In this document: piece by piece, positions 1-7,903 of the stretch
Numbering within the stretch: the first letter of the stretch is position 1
Layout: each line of letters begins with the position of its first letter
Assembly: GCA_011049455.1 (NCBI GenBank)
Contig: DSBL01000076.1
Coordinates: 1-33,196 of the forward strand
Direction of reading: 5' to 3'
Source of the DNA: Desulfonatronum sp.
Lineage (GTDB): Bacteria; Desulfobacterota; Desulfovibrionia; Desulfovibrionales; Desulfonatronaceae
DNA length: 33,196 bases
The notes under the pieces: model-generated
Database searches by the model: none
What the model saw: the letters and a program-made list of their open reading frames with translations, nothing else
Told to the model about the DNA's origin: nothing
Position numbers and translations under genes: made by a program

Positions 1-142
1 CCAAGGCTATAATGGGCGAGGATTTTCAAGCTATTTGCTCCTGCAAGCCTAAAACCACCTTAAAATCAATCGCTACGGCACTACTGGGAATGGCGGCGTA
101 AGCAGTTTTCGTGAAACTTCAGTAAAAGAATCCTGATCCCTT
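1..142. other. Noncoding flank, nothing recognised
   Basis: No recognisable gene lies in this stretch. A 29-codon ATG frame runs from 12 to 101 on the plus strand, but it has no ribosome binding site and resembles nothing I know. The stretch could be the edge of a repeat or of a gene outside the window; the sequence here does not decide it. Confidence 0.4.
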
Positions 143-168
143 TTAAAAAGGCAGCCCCGTGGACGGGG
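141..168 (-). terminator. Possible terminator at the end of the paaK-like gene
   Basis: On the minus strand a GC-only hairpin (CCCCG/CGGGG around a four-base loop, 155-168) is followed five bases later by TTTTT. It overlaps the last codons and the stop of the upstream gene. It has the shape of an intrinsic terminator, but the stem is only five to six pairs and the gap to the T-run is longer than usual. Confidence 0.35.
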
Positions 169-1459
169 ATTCCTTTTCAAGTATTGTGGTTTTATACGTC
201 AACCCGGCCAAGGGCAGGCGCTGGGCCGGCACCTGGCGCAGACGCAATCCCAGCCCAAGGGCGCGGCGAACCCGACTGCGCATGGTTTCCAGGACCGTGC
301 CGGGCAGGGATCCGCCTTGCGGGACGGCCACCAGCAATTCCACCTGGTCTCCCAGACCGTGCATGGTGTGCACCACCACGCGCACGTCTTCGATGTCCGG
401 CGTCACCTCCCGCACGATGCGCTCCAGGCTTTGCGGATAAAACCGCACTCCGCGCACGGTCAGGGCGTCGTCGCATCGCCGCAGTACGGGAGACAGCCTG
501 GCCAGGGTCCGGCCGCAGGGACACGGTCCAGGCTGGAGCCGGCTGACATCGCCGGTGCGCAAACGAATCAAAGGGTATCCTTGGGTGGACAGGCTGGTCA
601 CCACCACCTCGCCCTCCTCGCCCAAGACCTTGGGACTGCCAGTATCCGGATCCACGATTTCCACCAGAAAATGATCTTCGGCCAGATGCAGACCCCGCTG
701 TTGAGAACATTCCGCGGCCAGGGCCGGTTCGATCATCTCCGCCACCCCATAAAGGGCATATGCCTTAAGACCCAAGCCTTGCTCGAGAAGATCGCGCACC
801 TTTGGAGTCAAACCTTCCGGTCCGAACAATCCGATGCGCAGGTGCAAATCGTTTTTCCTTCCGGCTACGTTCAAGGCGGGAATCATGTTCAGAGCAAAGG
901 ATGGTGTGCTGGCCAGAATAGTGGAACGGAAATCCACCATCATCCGAATCTGCAAAGACGCGGAAACCGTGGCTGCCGGGGTGAACATCGCGCCCAGCGC
1001 CTCGGCTCCCTGGTTGAAGGTGAAAGCGCCGGGAAACTGGCTGTAATGAAAGGCCACCTGGATGACGTCCGTACGCCCGACCCCGGCGGAAGTCATGGCC
1101 CGGCACATCAGCTCGGTCCACATCCGGATGTCCTGGCGGGTGTATCCGACAACAATGGGTTCCGCACTGGCCGCCGCGAACCGGAGTTGGACCACGCTGC
1201 GCAACGGCACGGCGAACAGTCCGTAGGGATAAGCCCGAACCAGGTCGTCGCGGGTGGTGAACGGAATCTTTGTCAAATCGGAAAGTTGCCGGATATCCTC
1301 GGGCAGCAACGCCAAATCACGAAACCGTTTGGCGTAAAAATCCACGTTGCGGGCCGCCAGGTTCAGCGTCATCTGCAGCCGCTCCAGCTGCAGCTGCTCC
1401 AGAGCCTCGCGGTCCATGCACTCCGCTTGCGGGTTCCACACGGCGTGTTCCATGCTCAT
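143..1459 (-). CDS. Phenylacetate-CoA ligase-like protein with degenerate AMP-binding loop
   Basis: PaaK-family adenylate-forming enzyme of about 438 residues, the usual family length. These enzymes normally activate aryl acids to acyl-CoA through an acyl-adenylate. Family marks are the N-terminal LEQLQLERLQ helix, an RTGD motif near residue 302, the CPCGRT cysteine pair and the GYT that follows the P-loop. The Ser/Thr/Gly-rich loop, SSGTTGKPT in typical PaaK, is here FAAASAEPI (about residues 94-102), and the YGLTE..GPG motif reads YGVAEMIEPA. The ATP-dependent step is therefore doubtful. The ATG at 1459 overlaps the livF stop as ATGA; ATGs at 1468 and 1453 are alternatives, and GGGAG at 1461-1465 suits 1453 as well. 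The gene ends a liv operon, so an aromatic or branched-chain acid ligand is likely (inference). Confidence 0.8.
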   Translation of the reverse strand: MSMEHAVWNPQAECMDREALEQLQLERLQMTLNLAARNVDFYAKRFRDLALLPEDIRQLSDLTKIPFTTRDDLVRAYPYGLFAVPLRSVVQLRFAAASAEPIVVGYTRQDIRMWTELMCRAMTSAGVGRTDVIQVAFHYSQFPGAFTFNQGAEALGAMFTPAATVSASLQIRMMVDFRSTILASTPSFALNMIPALNVAGRKNDLHLRIGLFGPEGLTPKVRDLLEQGLGLKAYALYGVAEMIEPALAAECSQQRGLHLAEDHFLVEIVDPDTGSPKVLGEEGEVVVTSLSTQGYPLIRLRTGDVSRLQPGPCPCGRTLARLSPVLRRCDDALTVRGVRFYPQSLERIVREVTPDIEDVRVVVHTMHGLGDQVELLVAVPQGGSLPGTVLETMRSRVRRALGLGLRLRQVPAQRLPLAGLTYKTTILEKESPSTGLPF

Positions 1460-2193
1460 CGCTCCCATTTGGCCTTGTAATCGCGTCCCAGATAGGCCCG
1501 GCGAAACTCGTCGTCGCCCTCCAGATCCCGGGGGTGTCCGCTTAAAATCAGGCGGCCGGCCTGCAGAACATAAGCCCTTTGACTGACGCGCAAGGCGGCC
1601 ACGGCGTTTTGCTCCACCAGCAAAATGGTCAAACCCTGCTCCTTGAGTATGTCCAAGGTTCGGAAGATTTCCTTGACCACCAGCGGGGCCAGACCAAAAG
1701 ACGGTTCATCCAGCACCAGCAAACGCGGTGCGGCCATCAGGGCTCGGGCAATGGCCAACATTTGCTGCTCCCCTCCGCTCAAGGTCGCGGCCCGTTGATC
1801 CAAACGCTGTCCAAGGACCGGAAACAACTCCAGCAGTCTGGCCTTGTTCTCTTTGATCAGTACGGCATTGCGCCGCCCGCGCAAGGCAAACGCGCCAAGA
1901 TGGAGATTCTCCCTGACGCTCATGGAGGGAAAAAGCTGACGCGCCTCGGCCACCTGCACCAGGCCCAGCTCCACGATGCGATGGGCGGGCAAACGCCTTA
2001 CGTCATAACCTTCGAAGGTCAACTCTCCGGACAACGGACGAATCAATCCGCTGAGCGCCTGGAGCAGAGTGCTTTTGCCCGCGCCGTTGGCGCCCACCAG
2101 GCAGACCGTTTCCCCGTTATTCACGTGCAGGCTGACTCCGTGCAGCACGGCGATACCGTCATACCCGGCATGGAGATTGCGTATGCGCAACAT
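1456..2193 (-). CDS. livF: Branched-chain amino acid ABC transporter ATP-binding protein LivF (copy 1)
   Basis: One of two cytoplasmic ATPases of a Liv/HAAT-type importer for branched-chain or other hydrophobic amino acids. The 245 residues are full length. Walker A GANGAGKST lies at about 34-42, the canonical ABC signature LSGGEQQ at about 138-144, and Walker B with LDEP at about 158-164. The C-terminal part keeps the VEQN switch region typical of LivF. The gene follows livG by seven bases and its stop overlaps the start of the paaK-like gene, so the genes are probably one transcript and translationally coupled. All catalytic motifs are intact, unlike those of its partner LivG in this operon. 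Confidence 0.92.
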   Translation of the reverse strand: MLRIRNLHAGYDGIAVLHGVSLHVNNGETVCLVGANGAGKSTLLQALSGLIRPLSGELTFEGYDVRRLPAHRIVELGLVQVAEARQLFPSMSVRENLHLGAFALRGRRNAVLIKENKARLLELFPVLGQRLDQRAATLSGGEQQMLAIARALMAAPRLLVLDEPSFGLAPLVVKEIFRTLDILKEQGLTILLVEQNAVAALRVSQRAYVLQAGRLILSGHPRDLEGDDEFRRAYLGRDYKAKWER

Positions 2194-2200
2194 CTTGATG

Positions 2201-2971
2201 CTATTCCCCCAAATACGCCGAAATCACTTGCGGGTCGGCCTGGATCTCTCGCGGCGGTCCCTGGGCCAAAAGCCGTCCATGGTGCAACACCAGCACATGG
2301 TCCGTATGCGCCATAACCATGTCCATATCGTGCTCCACCATGATCATGCTCATCCCTTGACCGCGCAAATCTTGCAGCAACAGCGCCATGGATTCGCGTT
2401 CGGCCATGGTCAATCCGCCCATGGGCTCGTCCAGCAGTAGCAGTTTGGGGTCACCGGCCACGGCCCTGGACAGCTCCAACAGCTTGCGCTGCCATAGGGA
2501 CAATTCCAAGACCGGTCGGCTCCATAGCGTTTCCAGGGAAAAACGGGCCAACAGCTCCAGCCCTTTTTCCTGCATTTTGCGCTCCTCGCGCCGGCTGGCC
2601 GAGCTGCGCAACAGATGTCCGAATACTCCCACTCGGCCCTGGGTGTGCAACCCCAGCAACAAATTGTCCAGAACATTCATCTCCTGCACCAACTGCACGG
2701 TCTGAAAAGTCCGAGCCAAACCCAGGACCGCACGCTCATATGCCGGCACGCCGTACAAGCTTCGTCCCTCCAGCAGGACATCCCCGGCCTGCGGGGCATA
2801 TAGGCCGCAGATGACATTGAGCATGGACGTTTTTCCAGCGCCATTGGGGCCGATCAAGGCGGACCAAAGTCCGGCCGGGACATGCAGGGAAATGTCCATC
2901 AATGCCTGCAATCCGCCGAAGCGCAGGCAAACATCCCGCAGAACAAGCAATGAGGACGCAGCCTCAGCCAT
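2201..2971 (-). CDS. livG: Branched-chain amino acid ABC transporter ATP-binding protein LivG (copy 1), altered signature loop
   Basis: Second ATPase subunit of the Liv importer, 256 residues. Walker A GPNGAGKT (about 41-48), Walker B LLLLDEP (about 177-183) and the switch histidine in VEHD (about 213) are intact. The signature loop is unusual: it reads LSLWQRKLLELSRA (157-170), where the second LivG in this window has LPYGRQRLLELARA. The conserved signature glycine is thus replaced by tryptophan, a position that contacts ATP across the dimer. The C-terminal YLGE ending is typical of LivG. The start overlaps the livM stop by eight bases. The family call is firm; full ATPase competence is not. 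Confidence 0.9.
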   Translation of the reverse strand: MAEAASSLLVLRDVCLRFGGLQALMDISLHVPAGLWSALIGPNGAGKTSMLNVICGLYAPQAGDVLLEGRSLYGVPAYERAVLGLARTFQTVQLVQEMNVLDNLLLGLHTQGRVGVFGHLLRSSASRREERKMQEKGLELLARFSLETLWSRPVLELSLWQRKLLELSRAVAGDPKLLLLDEPMGGLTMAERESMALLLQDLRGQGMSMIMVEHDMDMVMAHTDHVLVLHHGRLLAQGPPREIQADPQVISAYLGE

Positions 2972-3938
2972 GTCCCCTCCAGATTTTGCGCGCCATATTT
3001 TTCAGGGCGGGCAACAAGCCACGAGGGCAAAACATCAGCACAATCATCAAAATCAGGCCGTGCAGCAACGGCATCACATCAGGCACGGCATGCAGCCATT
3101 CCGGCAGCAGCAGCAAAAACGCCGCTCCGAAAACGCCCCCCCAAAGGTTGCCCAGCCCCCCCACGGCGGTCATGGTTACAAGTTGCAGGGACACGAACAT
3201 GTCAAAGCTGTGAGGGCTAATAAACTGCAGGTAGTGAGCGTACAGGCAGCCGGCCAAGGCCGCGAGCAAAGCCGCGGCCACAAACAGGGCGATTTTGTAT
3301 TGGACCACGGGAATGCCCAGGGACACCGGCAACAGATCGCCTTGGTGCAGGCTGCGCAGTGCCCTGCCAGGCCTGGTGCGCAGCAAGTTGGAGCACAGCC
3401 AGAGCACCGCCAAAAGCACGCCCCAAACCAAGTAGAAAAAATTGCGGTCGCTGCTCAAGTTCACCCCGGCCAGGGACATCGCCGGGATGCCGAACAAGCC
3501 GGAGGAGCCGCCGGTCATAGACTCCCATTGGATGCAGACAATGGTGAAGATCATGTTCAAGCCCAAAGTGGCCATGACCAGGTTGTGGCCTTCCAGCTTG
3601 AGCGTTGGCGCGGCCAGCACCAGGGCCACAAGGCCGGTAAGGGTCAGAGCCGCTGCAATCGCCAGACCCACGGGCAGACCATGGTGCACCGTCAAAATAC
3701 CCGAGGCGTAGGCACCCAGACCGAAAAAAGCGGCCTGCCCCAGGGAAACCTGGCCGGCCATGCCGATGAGCAGGTTCAAGCCGGTCACGGCTAAAGCAAA
3801 CAGGCCGATCAGGCTGCCCAAGGAAAGCAAATAGGTGTCCGTGACCGCGAAAGGCGTTAAGGCTGCGGCTGTGGCCAGGATCGCATACGGCAACAGACGG
3901 CGCCAAGGTCTTGCAGCTGCTGTTCGTCCGGCACTCAT
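2964..3938 (-). CDS. livM: Branched-chain amino acid ABC transporter permease LivM (copy 1)
   Basis: Inner-membrane permease of the Liv importer, about 324 residues and very hydrophobic, with roughly eight to ten membrane segments. Family marks are the GLNLLIGMAGQVSLGQAAFFG segment near the N-terminus (around residue 50) and the conserved MTAVGGLGNLWGG cytoplasmic loop near the C-terminus. I chose the ATG at 3938 because it overlaps the livH stop as ATGA; an upstream in-frame start at 3995 would add 19 polar residues and intrude 60 bases into livH. The start overlap points to translational coupling with livH, its heterodimer partner. Confidence 0.9.
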   Translation of the reverse strand: MSAGRTAAARPWRRLLPYAILATAAALTPFAVTDTYLLSLGSLIGLFALAVTGLNLLIGMAGQVSLGQAAFFGLGAYASGILTVHHGLPVGLAIAAALTLTGLVALVLAAPTLKLEGHNLVMATLGLNMIFTIVCIQWESMTGGSSGLFGIPAMSLAGVNLSSDRNFFYLVWGVLLAVLWLCSNLLRTRPGRALRSLHQGDLLPVSLGIPVVQYKIALFVAAALLAALAGCLYAHYLQFISPHSFDMFVSLQLVTMTAVGGLGNLWGGVFGAAFLLLLPEWLHAVPDVMPLLHGLILMIVLMFCPRGLLPALKNMARKIWRGHG

Positions 3939-4816
3939 ACCCGTTTCAACGTCCTTTGGCCGAACAAGCCCGAGGGTCTGACCCACAACACGCAAAGCAG
4001 AATCAGAAAAGCCAGGGCGTCCTTATAGGCCGAGGAAATGAATCCGGCCGCCAGGGACTCCAGAACTCCCAGGAGCAGCCCACCGGCCACGGCTCCCCAG
4101 ACATGTCCGTAGCCGCCGAGAATGGCAGCCGCAAACCCCTTCAAGCCGAGCATCACCCCGGCGCTATAGTGCATGCCGGTGATGGGCGCGATGAGGATTC
4201 CGGCAGTGGCTCCAAGAGCCGCGCTCAAGGCAAAGGACACCATGACCATGCGGGCCACGGGAATGCCCACCAGCACGGCTCCGCGGCGATTATCGGCCAC
4301 GGCCCGGATGGCCTGCCCCACAGGGGTCCGGTGAAAGAATACATGTAAAAGGGTCACCGCGGCCATGGTCAGAAACAAAATCCACAGTGCTTGCCGGGAA
4401 ATCACCGCGTTGCCGAGCAATAACGGTGCTTCCGAGGAAAAGGAGGTCAGTGCCCGGGCCGTTTTGCCCCAAAAGAGCGACGCTGCGCCACGTACGGCGA
4501 TGGAAAAACCCACGGTGATCAGCACGAGAATGAGGATATGTCTGGACCTGGCCAGACCCAGGGGGATGCGCTCCAAAAAGAGGCCCACAAGCATGGCCCC
4601 GGCAATGCTTAGCACAAAGGCCGCAGGCAGGGACAGTCCCAGATCCTGGGTCAAACTGATCATGATCATGGCCCCGAGCATCACGAATTCGCCCTGGGCG
4701 AAATTGACCATGCCCGTGGCGTTGTGAATGATGCAGAACCCCACGGCCACCAAGGCGTAAATGCTGCCCGAGGTCAACCCGGACAGCAGAAACTGGGGAA
4801 GTTGATCAAAAAGCAT
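3935..4816 (-). CDS. livH: Branched-chain amino acid ABC transporter permease LivH (copy 1)
   Basis: Second permease of the Liv importer, 293 residues, hydrophobic throughout. It carries the family segment NFAQGEFVMLGA near residue 40 and the conserved GLKGFAAAILGGYG loop near residue 220. A TTG at 4831 would add five residues, but the ATG at 4816 gives a protein of exactly the length of the second LivH in the window, with aligning N-termini (MLFDQLPQFLLSGLT against MDLASLLQFLASGLT), so I prefer it. The ribosome binding site is weak. No periplasmic binding protein gene precedes it: the position taken by livK in the other operon is occupied by a phosphoglycerate mutase gene. Confidence 0.9.
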   Translation of the reverse strand: MLFDQLPQFLLSGLTSGSIYALVAVGFCIIHNATGMVNFAQGEFVMLGAMIMISLTQDLGLSLPAAFVLSIAGAMLVGLFLERIPLGLARSRHILILVLITVGFSIAVRGAASLFWGKTARALTSFSSEAPLLLGNAVISRQALWILFLTMAAVTLLHVFFHRTPVGQAIRAVADNRRGAVLVGIPVARMVMVSFALSAALGATAGILIAPITGMHYSAGVMLGLKGFAAAILGGYGHVWGAVAGGLLLGVLESLAAGFISSAYKDALAFLILLCVLWVRPSGLFGQRTLKRV

Positions 4817-4827
4817 GGAAACCGGAA

Positions 4828-6030
4828 TCAAACCTTAAAAGAACGCAAAATCCAGGGCAGCAGTTCCTCGCCTTGTTCCAGGATCAGTCCGGTGGAAGCG
4901 GCCTGGGTCTCGCCAAAGCCGTTGGCTGTTGCCCCCGCGGAGATGCCGGGCCAAAGCAGAAACGGCACGGGATCGGCCACGTGGGTGCGTTTGACCAGAG
5001 GGGTGAGGTGATCGCAGGCAATCAACATGGCGCAGCCTTGATCTGCAAGCCCGGCACGCATTGGTCCGACCACCTGGGCATCAAAATCCTCAATAGCCCG
5101 GACCTTGTTTTCCAAGCTGCCCTGGTGTCCGCATTCGTCCGGGGCCTCCACATGCACGAACACAAAATCCCCCTGGTCCAAAAAATCCAAAGCGGTGCGC
5201 ACCTTGCCCGCATAGTCCGTATCCAGATAGCCCGTGGCCCCGGGCACCTCTGCCACGGTCATGCCCATGGCCCGGCCCAGCCCCTTGATCAAATCCACGG
5301 CGGAAATCACGGCCCCGCGCATTCCGAAGCGTTCTGCGAAAAACGGCAAGCGCAAAGGCTTGCCCTGCCCCCAGGGCCAAATGGCATTGGCCTGGGAAGG
5401 ATTGAGCGCGGGGTCCGCAAGCAGCTTGGCGGCCTTGTTGATCGCTTCCCACAAGGCCGGTGCCTGCTGGAACCGCTGCAAGTCCTCGCCGATAGGTTGA
5501 TCCAGAATGTCATGGGGCGGACGGATGAACAGCCGCGCCTCGTCTCCCTGGGCGCGGCCGGATTGCGTCAGCAAGTGACGATACTGCACCCCTGCGTGAA
5601 AATCCAACCCGTTGTTGCCGCCCAATTGTTTGCGCAACAAGGTGATCAACCGCCCGGCCGTGTCCGAATCAATATGCCCGGCGGAATAATCCACCATTAT
5701 TCCAGCCTCGCTCCACTGGGAAACCTGGACCAGATTGCAGCGCCAGATAAGATCTTCCGGCGCCAGTTCCAATCCTTGGGCCGCCGCCTCAATGGGACCT
5801 CGGCCCGTATGAAACACAGCTGGATTGCAGCCCAGTAGGGCCATGTTCGCGATGTCCGATCCAGGAGGCAGACCCTCGGGCACTGTACGGCACAAGCCCA
5901 CGCTGCCCTCCCTGGCCAGGGCGTCCATGTGCGGTGTATGCGCCGATTCCAGGGGGGTTTTGCCGGCCAATGCCGCGATGGGCCAATCACCCATGCCGTC
6001 GGCGATCAAAAAGGCGATTTTCTTGCTCAT
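4828..6030 (-). CDS. apgM: Cofactor-independent phosphoglycerate mutase, ApgM type
   Basis: Alkaline-phosphatase-superfamily phosphoglycerate mutase of about 400 residues, the archaeal-type 2,3-bisphosphoglycerate-independent enzyme that interconverts 3- and 2-phosphoglycerate. The N-terminal ADGMGDWP contributes the first metal aspartate (about residue 11), PPGSDIANMALLG carries the region of the nucleophilic serine (about 58), and the C-terminal part has HVEAPDECGHQG and CDHLTP metal ligands. Length matches the ApgM family rather than the 510-residue GpmI. It lies 29 bases downstream of ddl and 11 bases before livH, so it is co-transcribed with cell-wall and transport genes. A related phosphotransfer role is possible, but the motif set favours mutase. 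Confidence 0.85.
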   Translation of the reverse strand: MSKKIAFLIADGMGDWPIAALAGKTPLESAHTPHMDALAREGSVGLCRTVPEGLPPGSDIANMALLGCNPAVFHTGRGPIEAAAQGLELAPEDLIWRCNLVQVSQWSEAGIMVDYSAGHIDSDTAGRLITLLRKQLGGNNGLDFHAGVQYRHLLTQSGRAQGDEARLFIRPPHDILDQPIGEDLQRFQQAPALWEAINKAAKLLADPALNPSQANAIWPWGQGKPLRLPFFAERFGMRGAVISAVDLIKGLGRAMGMTVAEVPGATGYLDTDYAGKVRTALDFLDQGDFVFVHVEAPDECGHQGSLENKVRAIEDFDAQVVGPMRAGLADQGCAMLIACDHLTPLVKRTHVADPVPFLLWPGISAGATANGFGETQAASTGLILEQGEELLPWILRSFKV

Positions 6031-6059
6031 GGTTTTCTTTTCTGCGCACTGATGGCGCG

Positions 6060-6962
6060 TTACTGTTTCATTCCCAATTCGATCAACCTGGCAATCAGGT
6101 GATCAAAGTCCAAACCATGCGCCGCGGCTGCCTGAGGCAGCAGACTGGTGGCGGTCATGCCCGGCAGGGTGTTCACTTCCAGCAAATACGCCTGCCCCTC
6201 ATGCAGGATGAAGTCCGAACGGCTGTAGCCGCGTAAACCAAGGATGCGATGGGCGTGCACGGCCATGGCCTGAATGCCCCGGCTTACATCCTGAGGCAAT
6301 GGGGCTGGGCAGATTTCCTGCGCCTGGCCGGGAACATACTTGCTTTGATAATCAAAAAAACCGGCCCTTGGGCCCGGTCTGATCAAGATCAACGGCAACG
6401 GTTCATCTCCAAGCACGGCGCAGGTCACTTCCAAACCAGGTTGGTACTGCTCCACCACCACTTCCCGGCCACGGGCCAAAATGCTTCGTATTGCGGGCAA
6501 AAGGTCTTCGGCCAGGCGGACCACTTCGATGCCCAGGCTTGAGCCACCCAGATTCGGCTTAACAACAAAAGGAGGGCCGAATGGACACCTCCAATCCGGA
6601 TCGGGGTCATTGGGGAGAAAGACCCAAGGTGGCGTGCACAGGTGGTGCAAAGCAAACAAAGATTTGGCTGCGGCCTTGTTCAGGGCCAGCAGGGATCCGC
6701 CCGGTCCGCTTCCCTGGTACGGGCGCCCCAGCCTGTCCAAAAGGGCCTGGACCAAACCATCCTCTCCGGGCGCGCCGTGCAGATTCAAGAAAGCGAATTC
6801 GATATCTTGAGCGACCTGGATCAATTTCCACAGTCCGTTGCCCAGGTCGAACAGGACCACTTCATGCCCTAAACGCCGAAGGGCCGCCTCAATGCTCGCA
6901 GCTCCAGTCAAAGAAACCTGGCGTTCATCGGACCATCCGCCGGCAATCAAAAGAATACGCAT
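6060..6962 (-). CDS. ddl: D-alanine-D-alanine ligase
   Basis: ATP-grasp ligase joining two D-alanines for peptidoglycan precursors, about 300 residues, the normal Ddl size. The N-terminus has the family pattern with a serine in the substrate region (WSDERQVSLTGA), the glycine-rich ATP-grasp loop is KPNLGGSSLGI (about 135-145), and the C-terminal metal and substrate motif EVNTLPGMTATSLLPQ is canonical. The ATG at 6962 is preferred over a TTG one codon upstream. The gene begins inside the end of the HD-domain gene (38-base overlap) and is followed by apgM, so all three are probably one transcript. No other mur genes are nearby. Confidence 0.93.
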   Translation of the reverse strand: MRILLIAGGWSDERQVSLTGAASIEAALRRLGHEVVLFDLGNGLWKLIQVAQDIEFAFLNLHGAPGEDGLVQALLDRLGRPYQGSGPGGSLLALNKAAAKSLFALHHLCTPPWVFLPNDPDPDWRCPFGPPFVVKPNLGGSSLGIEVVRLAEDLLPAIRSILARGREVVVEQYQPGLEVTCAVLGDEPLPLILIRPGPRAGFFDYQSKYVPGQAQEICPAPLPQDVSRGIQAMAVHAHRILGLRGYSRSDFILHEGQAYLLEVNTLPGMTATSLLPQAAAAHGLDFDHLIARLIELGMKQ

Positions 6963-7617
6963 CAAGATCGACCTTTAATTCACGCTCCAGCAAGGTCTCC
7001 ACGATTCGGCCCTGCTGCAGGGAGAGTTGAATGTGTTTACGAGCCAGTGAAGTTTTTCCGTAACGATGCAAAAGATCCGTGAAGCGTTCATCCATGCTCA
7101 CGATTTCCGCATGCCTGACGCGTTTGTCGCTGTAAAACACGATCAAGGACACGGAATAACGATGCACATCCATGGCAAAAGGCCAAAAAACGTGATGCAG
7201 CACGGCCCTGGCCAGAAGGGCGTTACCGGTCCATTCCTGGACCCAGGCCGCCCCCAGTTGACTGTGGCTTCCTCCGTAGCGAATGGTGTAAACTTTCGCC
7301 ACATCGTGCAACAGCGCCGCTGCCTCGACCAAACCCAGATTCAGGTTCGAAAGGAAGCGTTTCTTGGCCATCCGGGCGATATTCAACGCCACTTCCGCCA
7401 CCAGAAAGCTATGCTCTCGGATATGATCGGGCATGCCCATGTCCGACCAAAACGCACGACATTCCTCGGCGTTGGGTACGCGGCCCGTCCCTTGTCTCGC
7501 CTGGATATCTCCAGGCGCCGTGAATGTTGATGCCCGCGTGTCTGTGTTGTCTGCATGCATGGCGCGCGTCATGATCATCCGAGCCAACCCATGGAAACCG
7601 CAAGTGGTTTGACACAT
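6925..7617 (-). CDS. HD-domain (HDIG-like) metal-dependent phosphohydrolase
   Basis: Protein of up to 230 residues with an HD-superfamily fold: EHSFLVAEVALNIA supplies the first histidine, ALLHDVAK the HD pair, and GSHSQLGAAW and VLHHV further candidate ligands. Such small HD proteins hydrolyse nucleotides or phosphate esters; the substrate cannot be read from the sequence. The start is uncertain. ATG at 7617 would begin within the apparent -35/spacer of the divergent hyp promoter, while ATGs at 7578 and 7572 keep the whole domain, and none has a strong ribosome binding site. Its 3' end overlaps ddl. As first gene of the minus-strand run it may set expression of ddl, apgM and livHMGF. Confidence 0.75.
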   Translation of the reverse strand: MCQTTCGFHGLARMIMTRAMHADNTDTRASTFTAPGDIQARQGTGRVPNAEECRAFWSDMGMPDHIREHSFLVAEVALNIARMAKKRFLSNLNLGLVEAAALLHDVAKVYTIRYGGSHSQLGAAWVQEWTGNALLARAVLHHVFWPFAMDVHRYSVSLIVFYSDKRVRHAEIVSMDERFTDLLHRYGKTSLARKHIQLSLQQGRIVETLLERELKVDLDAYSFDCRRMVR

Positions 7618-7637
7618 GAAAACATCGTGCTTATCAA
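7609..7637 (+). promoter_or_regulatory. Candidate sigma-70 promoter of hypCDE
   Basis: A perfect TTGACA at 7609-7614 is followed by a 17-base spacer and TATCAA at 7632-7637, which predicts a transcript start near 7644, about 26 bases before hypC. It lies in the divergent gap and overlaps the farthest possible start of the HD-domain gene. Confidence 0.55.
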
Positions 7638-7669
7638 CAGCCTGAGTAAATTGCAAAAGGAGATACCCC

Positions 7670-7903
7670 ATGTGTCTTGCCGTGCCCATGGAAATCAAGA
7701 CCCTTGATCATGATTTGAATATCGCTGAGGTGGAAATCGGCGGAGTGAAGCGTCAGGTCCGCCTGGACATCATTGACGAACAGCCTTTGGTCGGCGACTT
7801 CGTCATTGTTCATGCCGGATTTGCCCTGCGCCGGCTGGATCGCGAGGACGCCCTCGAAACCATTAAGCTTTTTCAGGAGAACTTGCACCTTGAACTCTCA
7901 TGA
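7670..7903 (+). CDS. hypC: Hydrogenase maturation chaperone HypC
   Basis: Small chaperone (77 residues) of the HypC/HybG family that works with HypD to carry the Fe(CN)2CO unit to the [NiFe]-hydrogenase large subunit precursor. It begins with the diagnostic MCLAVP, whose Cys2 binds the iron complex after removal of Met1. The rest is the small beta-barrel with GDFVIVHAGFALRRLD typical of the family. An AAGGAG ribosome binding site sits nine bases before the ATG. The end overlaps hypD, consistent with co-expression. No hydrogenase structural genes are in the window, nor are hypA, hypB or hypF. Confidence 0.96.
   Translation: MCLAVPMEIKTLDHDLNIAEVEIGGVKRQVRLDIIDEQPLVGDFVIVHAGFALRRLDREDALETIKLFQENLHLELS

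Noticed and set aside
317-1480. Long plus-strand frame of 387 codons
   Set aside because: It is antisense to the paaK-like gene, has low-complexity His/Gln/Gly-rich content typical of shadow frames in GC-rich DNA and no family resemblance.
2811-3794. Plus-strand frame of 327 codons rich in Gln, His and Arg
   Set aside because: Antisense to livG and livM, which have full family motifs; composition is that of a shadow.
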